DNA from: Cytophagaceae bacterium
Lineage (GTDB): Bacteria > Bacteroidota > Bacteroidia > Cytophagales > Flexibacteraceae
Length of the DNA: 64,000 bases
Direction: 5' to 3'
Assembly: GCA_027485575.1 (NCBI GenBank)
Contig: JAIXQU010000088.1
Location: 1 to 64,000, forward strand
In this document: positions 30,338 to 39,105 of the stretch, piece by piece
How positions within the stretch are numbered: position 1 is the first letter of the stretch
Layout of the letters: every line of letters begins with the position of its first letter
Made by a program: the position numbers and the translations under genes
Notes under the pieces: generated by a model
What the model saw: the letters and a program-made list of their open reading frames with translations, nothing else
The model's database searches: none
Told to the model about the DNA's origin: nothing

Positions 30338-31495
30338 ATGACAACCGAAGAACTGGTAGCCAGTTTTAAAAACCTTTACGGGGATGGGGATGAAATTAAG
30401 GTTTATTTCTCACCAGGAAGGGTAAATCTTATCGGGGAGCATATCGATTATAATGGTGGCTTTGTTTTTCCTGGCGCCTTAACACTTGGAATTTTTGGCG
30501 CAACCAGAAAGAGAAAGGATAATAAAATCCGCTTTTCTTCCTTAAATCATCCAGGCACCTATGAAATAGATTTTTCCCGGGCAATCGAATTTGAAAAAAG
30601 CAGGAGCTGGGCCAATTATCCTTCTGGTGTTATTTCCCTTTTGAAAAAGGAAGGGTATTCTTTGTCTGGTGCAGATGTCCTTTTTTCCGGAAATCTACCT
30701 GATGGTGCCGGGCTATCGTCCTCCGCTGCTATAGAGGTTTTGACTGGTTTTATGTTTTTAAAAGAATCAAATCAAAATGAAATAGACAAAGTCTGGCTCG
30801 CTAGATTTACGCAAAATGTTGAAAATCAATTTATTGGAGTAAATTGTGGAATAATGGACCAGTTTTCAGTTTCGCTTGGGAAAAAAAACAATGCCATTTT
30901 TCTGAATTGCCAAACGCTGGAATATATCTACGCACCTTTTGACCTTGGAGAATACAGTTTGGTCATTCTAAATACGAACAAAAGAAGAGAATTGGCGGAA
31001 AGCAAATACAACGAAAGAAGAGGCCAATGTGAGGAGGCTTTGGAAATTTTAAGGAAACATTATGAACTGTCAGATTTGTGTTCTGCAACTTTGGAAATGG
31101 TTGAAAATCATCTTTCTGACCCGATTCTAAAAGCCAGAGCAAGGCATGTTGTGTCTGAAAATCTTAGGGTTGTTAAGGCCATGGAGGTTCTGAAAATCGG
31201 CGATTTGGTTCAGTTTGGACAACTTTTAAAGGCTTCTCATCAATCTTTAAGGGATGATTACGAGGTGACTGGCAAAGAGTTAGATACGATAACCAGATCA
31301 GCCAATGAACATTATTCATGTCTTGGTTCCAGAATGACAGGTGCGGGTTTTGGTGGCTGTGCGATCGCAGTTGTTAAAACCGCAGATATAGAGGATTTTA
31401 TAAATAAAACAGGTGCAGACTATTTCTCAAAATGTGGATTGAGGGCTGATTTTTATATAAGCGGATTGGGAGAAGGGGTGCATCAGGTGAGTTAG
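30338..31495 (+). CDS. galK: galactokinase
   Basis: GRVNLIGEHIDYNGGFVFPGAL, LPDGAGLSSSAAIEV, CGIMDQFSVSLG, RMTGAGFGGCAIAVV. Confidence 0.95.
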   Translation: MTTEELVASFKNLYGDGDEIKVYFSPGRVNLIGEHIDYNGGFVFPGALTLGIFGATRKRKDNKIRFSSLNHPGTYEIDFSRAIEFEKSRSWANYPSGVISLLKKEGYSLSGADVLFSGNLPDGAGLSSSAAIEVLTGFMFLKESNQNEIDKVWLARFTQNVENQFIGVNCGIMDQFSVSLGKKNNAIFLNCQTLEYIYAPFDLGEYSLVILNTNKRRELAESKYNERRGQCEEALEILRKHYELSDLCSATLEMVENHLSDPILKARARHVVSENLRVVKAMEVLKIGDLVQFGQLLKASHQSLRDDYEVTGKELDTITRSANEHYSCLGSRMTGAGFGGCAIAVVKTADIEDFINKTGADYFSKCGLRADFYISGLGEGVHQVS

Positions 31496-31529
31496 CCAAG
31501 GATTTGTTTTTATCCCAGATTGGTTATTA

Positions 31530-31665
31530 GGAGTTCGTTATGAGAGGCTGACCCCGACAGCAAGGATGTGCTGGGCAAGCGTACAAAAAATGATGAAGTT
31601 TCTGATTTTAAGCAGTTTAGCATTGGAATACCTGCCTGTCGGCAGACAGGGAATTCCTGATGACT
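31530..31665 (+). repeat. dispersed intergenic repeat, copy 2 of 3 (with GCCTGTCGGCAGACAGG palindrome)
   Basis: GAGAGGCTGACCCCGACAGCAAGGATGTGCTGGGCAAGCGTACAAAAAAT ... AAGTTTCTGATTTTAAGCA ... TGCCTGTCGGCAGACAGGGAATTCCTG shared in order with 36465-36660 and with the complement of 12230-12375. Confidence 0.65.
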
Positions 31666-31666
31666 A

Positions 31667-32092
31667 TTATGGGATTAAGAATCTTTCCATGATCTCAGGG
31701 GTCGGCATCATACATTTCTCCTGCTTCCCGAACCATTTGTATCTATTTGCAGCCACATAATCATAAACCTTATTTCCAATAAATATTGGCAGCAGGCGGC
31801 CAATTGTCAATAAAAACCATGGAAAGGAGAGTTTACTGAATATCTCAATGATTGCCCTGTACTTTTGAAAAACCTTTCCGTTTGATATTACCACCACCGT
31901 ATTCATTAATTCCGGGTCAATGGAAGATTCCATTTTTAGCTTTTCCTTTGAAAAGTCAGATTGAAGTGGCGCAAATATCAGATTCTTTTTAGTGTCTCTG
32001 GGAATGAGAAATTGAATCAAACCATTGCATAGATTGCAAACTCCGTCAAACAAAACAATTGTTTTCGTGCTGATTAATTCTTCGTTCTCCAT
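31667..32092 (-). CDS. DCC-family thiol-disulfide oxidoreductase (DUF393)
   Basis: VLFDGVCNLCNGLIQFLIPRD (DxxCxxC) and C-terminal YDYVAANRYKWFG. Confidence 0.88.
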   Translation of the reverse strand: MENEELISTKTIVLFDGVCNLCNGLIQFLIPRDTKKNLIFAPLQSDFSKEKLKMESSIDPELMNTVVVISNGKVFQKYRAIIEIFSKLSFPWFLLTIGRLLPIFIGNKVYDYVAANRYKWFGKQEKCMMPTPEIMERFLIP

Positions 32093-32577
32093 TTCATTCT
32101 AAAAATCTCCTTCCCAGGTCATTTCCCGCAAAGTTATATTCCAGTCGCATAATATCTCCTCGAGGCAAAGTGTATTTTTGTTTCATTACTAAAATATTGT
32201 CAATCCAGATTTTGCATTTTTAGGCTGAACTTTTACCTTTCTAGAGACATCCATCGGCATTGGCAATCCGCTTCTTCAAGGGAGCCTTTCAAAGTATCAG
32301 CTCTATTTTCGGATTTCTCAAAACTTTCTCCAGGGCTAATCAATAAATTTTGGTTTTAAAGGTTTGATAACCAATGATAAAATGTATTGAACAATCCTCG
32401 AAAAAAAGTAAAATCATATTTGATTTGAATGGAAAGGAAGATTATTCTAGTTTTGTGCTTATGATGTAAAAAGTAAGGTAAATTTTCAATGAACTCAATT
32501 TCCCAAAACTTTTTGTCGATTGTCCGACAGCAATTGCTTAAGGATAAAAGATGTTTTTAACCAACACGCTAGTACGT

Positions 32578-32612
32578 TAAACCCCAAAGTTAATACCTTT
32601 GGGGTTTTATTT
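32578..32612 (+). terminator. orphan terminator-like hairpin upstream of mazG
   Basis: AAACCCCAAAG-TTAATA-CCTTTGGGGTTTT followed by T-rich sequence. Confidence 0.6.
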
Positions 32613-32664
32613 TTAAGCCTGTTTCCGGGTTGCCTTTTTTCTTTTTTTATCTTTATTTTTTTTT

Positions 32665-33465
32665 ATGATAACTCCATCAATCGATTTAAAACGAAGCATC
32701 AAATTAGAAGCATTTGATCAGTTGTTAACTGTTATGGATGAGCTAAGGTTGAATTGCCCATGGGATAAAAAGCAGACCACTGAAACCCTCAGGCACCTTA
32801 CCATTGAAGAGGTTTTTGAACTGGCGGAATCCATTACCAATGGCAATCCACAGGAATTGAAAAAGGAGTTGGGAGATGTCCTTCTTCATATAGTTTTTTA
32901 TTGCCGTATTGCTTCTGAATCTGAGTATTTTGACGTTTCTGATGTGATTTTTTCATTAATTGAAAAGTTAAAGCACAGGCATCCACATATTTATGGTTCG
33001 GTGGTTGTTGCCAATGAAGAAGAGGTAAAACGAAACTGGGAAGCTTTAAAAAAGAGCGAAGGTCAGACAGGAACGCTGTCCGGTGTTCCAGCCTCATTGC
33101 CTCCGATGATTAAAGCCATTCGCATTCAGGAAAAAGCACGTGGAGCTGGCTTTGATTGGGATAAACCAGAGCAGGTTTGGCAAAAAGTGGAGGAAGAAAT
33201 AGATGAGTTTAAGGTTGAATGCCAAAATGCTGATTTTGATGTTGAAGCCGCCGAAAAGGAACTAGGAGACGTGTTTTTTTCCTTAATTAACTATGCCAGG
33301 TTTAAAGGGATTAACCCGGATTTGGCTTTGGAGCGAACCAACCTTAAGTTTATCAAAAGATTTAATCACCTTGAAAAAAGAGCGGTTGAAACAGGCAAAA
33401 TTCTGAATGAGATGACCTTGGACGAAATGGATGTTTTTTGGAATGAAGCCAAAAAATTTGAATAG
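32665..33465 (+). CDS. mazG: nucleoside triphosphate pyrophosphohydrolase MazG
   Basis: CPWDKKQTTETLRHLTIEEVFELAESI...ELGDVLLHIVFY; second EKELGDVFFSLINYARF. Confidence 0.95.
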   Translation: MITPSIDLKRSIKLEAFDQLLTVMDELRLNCPWDKKQTTETLRHLTIEEVFELAESITNGNPQELKKELGDVLLHIVFYCRIASESEYFDVSDVIFSLIEKLKHRHPHIYGSVVVANEEEVKRNWEALKKSEGQTGTLSGVPASLPPMIKAIRIQEKARGAGFDWDKPEQVWQKVEEEIDEFKVECQNADFDVEAAEKELGDVFFSLINYARFKGINPDLALERTNLKFIKRFNHLEKRAVETGKILNEMTLDEMDVFWNEAKKFE

Positions 33466-33475
33466 TTTCATTCAT

Positions 33476-33508
33476 AAAAAAGGCCTCATTTTATTAAGGC
33501 CTTTTTTA
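33476..33508. terminator. bidirectional terminator between convergent genes
   Basis: AAAAAAGGCCT-CATTTTATTA-AGGCCTTTTTTA. Confidence 0.75.
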
Positions 33509-33515
33509 TTTTCAC

Positions 33516-33980
33516 TTAATGCTTATGGTCGTGGCCATCGTGGTCGTGGTGATCATGCCCGTCACCTGGCTGGCATTTTTCTACAATGGCATGAAAAGTG
33601 TCATGAAGGGCGATTAATGCCTTTTTGATTTCCTCGTCTGAACCCTTTGCTTTTACCAATTTGTTAAGACTTTTTGATTCGGTTTGAAGTTTTTTAACGG
33701 CTTCGACAACATCTTTTTTATTAAACTCGGCCGGGATTTTACCGGAGGCTAATAAATTGGCTTTCTCTTCTAACTCCCCACTTCTCTTTTTAATAGGTTC
33801 CAGGTCTCCGGTTTCACTTGGATGAAAGGTCGCAGACATCACTGAATGATAGGCTTTTATCTCTTCCCATTTATCAAATTTTCCCTGGCAATAAGAAATA
33901 TTATGAAAGCCCAAAATGAGAAATGAGGCTATCAGGGTTATGGTTTTTTTAATCATTGTTTTTTTCGGCGAATTTAACAT
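33516..33980 (-). CDS. small exported protein with His/Asp-rich C-terminal tail
   Basis: Signal peptide (KTITLIASFLILGFHNISYCQ), helical body, tail GDGHDHHDHDGHDHKH. Confidence 0.7.
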   Translation of the reverse strand: MLNSPKKTMIKKTITLIASFLILGFHNISYCQGKFDKWEEIKAYHSVMSATFHPSETGDLEPIKKRSGELEEKANLLASGKIPAEFNKKDVVEAVKKLQTESKSLNKLVKAKGSDEEIKKALIALHDTFHAIVEKCQPGDGHDHHDHDGHDHKH

Positions 33981-34247
33981 TTCCAGGTTAAAATCAGCAA
34001 GCGTTCTGGATTCTTTAGATTTGAAAAAGTATCTTCAATCTTAAATTAGGTCCAATTTATTGATTTTCATTGTGGAGTTGATTGTTATTATGTGTCTCCG
34101 GATTTAAGTTAATGTCTTACGCTGGAATGTATTTTATATTATTTTCTGGTTTTTGAGGCAAACTCAAGGCCATAATTTATTATCTTGGTTTCCAACATTG
34201 TTTTTTAGTTTTGGGTTATTATTCTTTACAAACATTCAGCATAACTA

Positions 34248-36200
34248 ATGATAGGGCATTTCAGCTATAAGTCTTTTTTCACAGTTTGTTTTGCCATTTT
34301 TGGCTTGTTTTCTATTGAAGGAAAGGCCCAGAAATCTGAATCCCTTTTGCAACTTGCAGAGAAAGAAGCCATTTTGAATAGCAAGCGTTTTTCGGATATT
34401 CAATTGGTTACACCTGCCAACGGCCTTAACATTGATGTAATTCAGTACAGATGTCATTGGTTTGTTGACCCTGCAAATGATTCTATAAAAGGTAAAGTAG
34501 CCATAGTTTTTAAGCCTAAATCTTCGGCAGTAAATTCATTTACCCTGGATATGGCCAACAATCTTTTGGTTTTAGGGGCTAAATTCCGAGGGATTTCTGT
34601 ACCAACCAATTTCACAAATAGCAGTACACTTTCGGTTAACCTTGGAGCACAAACTTTGCAGCCTGGCCAAACAGATAGCATCGTTATTTGGTATCACGGA
34701 ATACCCATTGCTTCTCCATTTGGATCCTATACCCGGACGCTTCATAATGGGGTGCCAATTATTTATACCTTATCTGAACCTTATGGCGCCAAAGATTGGT
34801 GGCCCTGCAAGCAGGCATTAAGCGATAAGGCCGACTCAGTAGATTTTACCATATATACACCTGCGCCCAACATGGCAGTGAGCAATGGTCTTCAGGTCGG
34901 GTTTTCCGAATCAAACGGAATAAGGACCTACAGATGGAAACATAAATATCCGGTTGTAACCTACTTGTTGGCCATAGCCATAACGAATTATAGTCATTTT
35001 CAATACAAGGTTAAATTATCGTCAGGCGATTCACTTCCAATTGACAATTACAGCTATCCCGAAAACCTGGCGGAATGGCAATCCGGAATGCTGCCAATAA
35101 AAAATATGGTTCAGGATTTTGACACATTGCTTGGGCCATATCCCTTTCCAAGTGAGAAGTATGGACATGCTCAGTTTGCTTTTGGGGGTGGCATGGAACA
35201 TCAAACCATTTCTTTCATGCAGAATACCAATCTTGGTCTTCAGGCCCATGAATTGGTTCACCATTGGTTTGGAAACAAAATAACCTGTGGAAGTTGGAGG
35301 GATATTTGGCTTAATGAAGGTTTTGCAACCTATTTTGGTGCATTTGAGTATGTAAAGGCTGGCCTTTCAACATGGCCACAGGAGGGCCAGCAATGGATTG
35401 ATTTAATAACCAGCGAACCTGGCGGCTCTGTTTATTGTTCAGATACTACTGATTTATTTCGAATATTCAGTGGAAGACTATCTTATGGAAAAGGAGCCAT
35501 GTTGGTAAGGATGTTGAGGTATCGATTGGGTGAACAAGCTTTTTGGACCGCCTTGAAAACCTATTTGGCATCGCCTCAGCTTAAATTTGGGTTTGCCAAA
35601 ACCGAAGACCTTGTGGTATTCCTCGAACAATCTTCGGGACTTGATTTGTCAGAGTTTTTTAGAGATTGGTATAAAGGTGAGGGCTACCCAACTTTCCAGA
35701 TTGGAGGGCAGGTGAATGGAAATATAGTAACGCTGAATTTGAATCAAACAAGTTCTCACCCCTCTGTCACATTTTTTGAGGCAAGGCTTCCAATCAAAAT
35801 TTCAGGTTCAGGGTTTGACACAACAGTTTTTGTAGATCATACCCAAAATGGCCAGATTGCCATTTTATCACTTCCTTTTACTGCAACGGACATTCAGTTT
35901 GATCCTGAAAGATTCTTGCTGGCCAAATCGAATGTGTCGTTGGTAACAAATAATGGTTTGAATGTCTCAAACCAAAACATTCAGATTTTACCAAATCCAG
36001 CAAAAGATAAAATTGAAATTCTGGGTTTAGATTCTGAAACCGAAGTTATTCTCCACAATTCCAATGGAGGAAGGGTCCAAAAATATTCGTTATTAGATTC
36101 AAAGCGATTAATAGACCTTTCTGATTTTCCTTCAGGTTTATTTTATCTGAAATTTATTGGTCCTAAAGGAGTTATAATCAAAAGATTGGTAAGAAACTAG
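34248..36200 (+). CDS. M1-family metallopeptidase with T9SS C-terminal sorting domain
   Basis: GGGMEHQT, HELVHHWFGNKITCGSWRDIWLNEGFATYF zinc site; C-terminal ILPNPAKDKIEILG...SGLFYLKFIGPKGVIIKRLVRN. Confidence 0.9.
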   Translation: MIGHFSYKSFFTVCFAIFGLFSIEGKAQKSESLLQLAEKEAILNSKRFSDIQLVTPANGLNIDVIQYRCHWFVDPANDSIKGKVAIVFKPKSSAVNSFTLDMANNLLVLGAKFRGISVPTNFTNSSTLSVNLGAQTLQPGQTDSIVIWYHGIPIASPFGSYTRTLHNGVPIIYTLSEPYGAKDWWPCKQALSDKADSVDFTIYTPAPNMAVSNGLQVGFSESNGIRTYRWKHKYPVVTYLLAIAITNYSHFQYKVKLSSGDSLPIDNYSYPENLAEWQSGMLPIKNMVQDFDTLLGPYPFPSEKYGHAQFAFGGGMEHQTISFMQNTNLGLQAHELVHHWFGNKITCGSWRDIWLNEGFATYFGAFEYVKAGLSTWPQEGQQWIDLITSEPGGSVYCSDTTDLFRIFSGRLSYGKGAMLVRMLRYRLGEQAFWTALKTYLASPQLKFGFAKTEDLVVFLEQSSGLDLSEFFRDWYKGEGYPTFQIGGQVNGNIVTLNLNQTSSHPSVTFFEARLPIKISGSGFDTTVFVDHTQNGQIAILSLPFTATDIQFDPERFLLAKSNVSLVTNNGLNVSNQNIQILPNPAKDKIEILGLDSETEVILHNSNGGRVQKYSLLDSKRLIDLSDFPSGLFYLKFIGPKGVIIKRLVRN

Positions 36201-36464
36201 ATTTGTTTTCTTTGTTGTGATGCGTTAAGGTTTGAATGAAAGGAATTCAAATTCTTAACCCGGTATTTTCTCAATTTTTGTTGGTAACATTTACTTCTCC
36301 ACAAAACCTTGGAGAACAGCGCATTTAGAAGCCATTACATTTTTATCCATTAGGAAAAAGCATAATACCATTTGGAATCGGTTTGCTCTTTTTACATCCC
36401 ATCTTTCTTTCGGTCTGGTATCTGATTCAAAAATTACAAAAGTTGCTAAAACCCGGATTTGTCG

Positions 36465-36660
36465 TTAGGACTTCTTTATAAGAGTCTAACCCTGACAGCA
36501 ATGCCATGCGGGCCAGGCTTACAATAAACCAGCACTTTATATTAGAAATGCCTGGCAGCGGTACGGATACAGAAAAAAATTCGTCTAAGTTTCTGATTTT
36601 AAGCAAAATATACTCGGGATATTTGCCTGTGAGCAGACAGGGATTTCCTGGTTGCAATTC
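36465..36660 (+). repeat. dispersed intergenic repeat, copy 3 of 3
   Basis: AAGAGTCTAACCCTGACAGCAATGCCATGCGGGCCAGGCTTACAATAAA ... AAGTTTCTGATTTTAAGCAAAAT ... TTGCCTGTGAGCAGACAGGGATTTCCTGG. Confidence 0.65.
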
Positions 36661-36677
36661 CGGCTTAAAGCTAGGAA

Positions 36678-36712
36678 ATAAAAAAAGCCACCTTTTGAGT
36701 GGCTTTTTTTAT
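36678..36712. terminator. bidirectional terminator 3' of the DUF349 gene
   Basis: AAAAAAAGCCAC-CTTTTGA-GTGGCTTTTTTTA. Confidence 0.7.
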
Positions 36713-36723
36713 TGAATTGAAGC

Positions 36724-38943
36724 TTAGGATTTTTCTCCGGCCCTTATTTCCTTGAGCTGAGATTCTAATTCCTTTATTTCTAATTTAGAAAGGTTTATCT
36801 TCTTTTGAACATCTTCCAGAAGGGCAATTGCATTCTTAGACATTTTAAACATAGCAACATTGTCTTCAAGATTACCGACATCTTTTTTCAACTGTTGCAA
36901 CCTTTTTTGAATATAGCCTTCCTGATTTTTCAAAGACTTTATTCCTTCAGAACTATAAGTTGATCGGTTAGATAAAAGACTGATTTTTAATCTTTCTTTT
37001 TCTCCATTTGGAATCAAGGTTGAATTTTCGATCATCTCCATCATTGCCTTTGAAAACCTGGAATTAATCCTTTGCATTGCTTTCATCGGAACAAAGCCAA
37101 TGGCTCTGAATTTCTCTTTTAATTGATCGACCAACTCTTTGGTTCCGGTACCGCTACTTGCAAGACCCTCTATTTCAACACAAATACTTTCTTTATCTGC
37201 AAGGTTTTGAAATTGAATTTTATCTTCTCCGGATCTTTGTTCCCTTAGTCTTGTGAAAAAATGGTCAATCCCTGCTTTAAAATCTTCGTACACTTTTTGG
37301 CCTTCCTTTCCATAAGCTGGCGCTACTTCTTTCCAGGCTTGTTGAAGCTGCTTCATCTTGTTGGCAATTCCATCCCAATCTTCACCATCCTTTAGACTGT
37401 TCACTTCTTCAACCAACGCTTGTTTTTGAAGTAGAATATCTTTCTTTCCCTTGTCCAATTGTTTAAAAAACTCATTCTTATTGTGCATGAATTTTTTATA
37501 AACCGACCAGAATTGCTTGTTTAAATCATTGGTTTTTTCTCTGAAGCGACCTGGAATTTTTTTCCACTCTTCCTGTAGGGCAAGCAACTCCTGTGTTTTC
37601 GCTTGCCACTCCTTGGTGGAGTTAGATACATAAGTTTCAAAATCAGGAATCTTTGCTATTATGGCTTCCTTCAAACTTATTTCTTCCGCAATCAAAGATT
37701 TCCTCTCTTCATTGAAAATCCTTCTTTTTTCATAAATAACGTCAACAGCTTTTTTAAGTCTGTCTTTTACTTCGTCTAATTTATCTTTGGTAATCGGCCC
37801 CAATGATCTATAGTCATCCTGATAGCTCATCAGATCCTTCATCGCCTTGGAAATCATAGGTTCCTCAGCAAGTTTCTCTATTTTACTTATGATGTCCAGT
37901 TTTAATTCCAGATTTTTCTTTCTGTCAAAATCCCTGAGATTATGGTATATTTCACTTAGGCTATAAAATCTTTCAATTAGTGAGTAGTAGGAAGCATTTA
38001 GATTCTGCGCATGTTCCGGACCGACAGGTCCGATTTTTTTCCATTCTTCCCTGATGACCTTAAATTTATCATAGCCTGGAGTATGCTCATGATCATCAAC
38101 CAGTTTTCTTAATTGTTCGAGTAAAGTAAGCTTTGTTTCAAGATTTTTACTTCTTTCCTTTAACTGAAACTCCTGGTTTAATTTTCTCTTTTCATAGATT
38201 CCTTTCGCTGCCTGATTGAACCTTTGTTCCAGTGATTGATATTTGAATTCAAAGGTTTCCTTCTCATTTCCTTCACTTATAAATTTTTCAAGAGCCTCAT
38301 TTTTATCATATTGATACAAGGTCTCAAACAGTGGTTTTAATTTTTGAATAACCCTCAAAGAGGTTAAAGGATCGTTGTCCCTGTTGAGTTGCTCAGCAAG
38401 TGTAACTATTTGTTCCTTAGTTAATCCGGAGTAATCTTCAGATTCCCTTTCTGCTTCTGCTTCTGCTAATTCTTCAAGTTCAGCTTCATGAACGATTACC
38501 AATTCTGGTTCAACTGTTGTAACTTCCGTTACAGCAACGGGTTCAGCGGCCTTTTCCTCTTCAGACATTGTTACTTCCGGAGAAATTTCGATTTCAACAA
38601 CCTCGGAATTTTCAACAGAAATTGTCTCTGCTTCTGGCATAGATTCTGTTTCTACGGGTTCGTCTTTTGAAAAACCAACAATAGGCTCATTTTCTGGTTC
38701 CAAATTTGATTGATTCGCAACTTCCAAAGTATTTGAAGAGGCTTCAATTTCTGAAGTAAGAATTGATTCTGAAACTACTGTTTTTGATTCAGAATTTTCA
38801 GGTAGATCAGTTTCAATTTGCATTTCAGAAGAATCTGTATTGTCCTCATTGGATATTTCCGTAGGCACTGTTTCTTCGATATCATTTGACTGATCCAGGG
38901 GCAAGGTAGAGTTTTCGCTCATAAGGTCTTGATTGACTGACAA
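36724..38943 (-). CDS. DUF349 domain-containing protein with acidic, low-complexity N-terminus
   Basis: Repeated EWKKIGPVGPEHAQNLN / YRSLGPITKDKLDEVKDRLKKA / EWKKIPGRFREKTNDLNKQFW / AWKEVAPAYGKEGQKVYEDFK units; Glu/Ser/Val-rich N-terminal ~180 aa. Confidence 0.88.
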   Translation of the reverse strand: MSVNQDLMSENSTLPLDQSNDIEETVPTEISNEDNTDSSEMQIETDLPENSESKTVVSESILTSEIEASSNTLEVANQSNLEPENEPIVGFSKDEPVETESMPEAETISVENSEVVEIEISPEVTMSEEEKAAEPVAVTEVTTVEPELVIVHEAELEELAEAEAERESEDYSGLTKEQIVTLAEQLNRDNDPLTSLRVIQKLKPLFETLYQYDKNEALEKFISEGNEKETFEFKYQSLEQRFNQAAKGIYEKRKLNQEFQLKERSKNLETKLTLLEQLRKLVDDHEHTPGYDKFKVIREEWKKIGPVGPEHAQNLNASYYSLIERFYSLSEIYHNLRDFDRKKNLELKLDIISKIEKLAEEPMISKAMKDLMSYQDDYRSLGPITKDKLDEVKDRLKKAVDVIYEKRRIFNEERKSLIAEEISLKEAIIAKIPDFETYVSNSTKEWQAKTQELLALQEEWKKIPGRFREKTNDLNKQFWSVYKKFMHNKNEFFKQLDKGKKDILLQKQALVEEVNSLKDGEDWDGIANKMKQLQQAWKEVAPAYGKEGQKVYEDFKAGIDHFFTRLREQRSGEDKIQFQNLADKESICVEIEGLASSGTGTKELVDQLKEKFRAIGFVPMKAMQRINSRFSKAMMEMIENSTLIPNGEKERLKISLLSNRSTYSSEGIKSLKNQEGYIQKRLQQLKKDVGNLEDNVAMFKMSKNAIALLEDVQKKINLSKLEIKELESQLKEIRAGEKS

Positions 38944-39068
38944 TTTTTTAAGGACTGCAAAAATAAGGGAATTAAATAACCCACCAAATCACAATTAACA
39001 CAAGTCATAGTTAATTTTTTAATTTTTGGAATTCTATTGTAGCTACTCATTTATTTTGAAGTAAGTTG

Positions 39069-39100
39069 TTGCCAAAAAATTGAATTAATTGTTACTTTTG
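39069..39100 (+). promoter_or_regulatory. putative Bacteroidota promoter TTG-N21-TACTTTTG just upstream of 39106 CDS
   Basis: TTG at 39069-39071 and TACTTTTG at 39093-39100 fit TTTG/TAnnTTTG consensus. Confidence 0.5.
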
Positions 39101-39105
39101 CAGAA

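Noticed and set aside
31566-31760. 64-aa + strand ORF containing PVGRQG
   Set aside because: Generated by the dispersed intergenic repeat and palindrome; no coding support.
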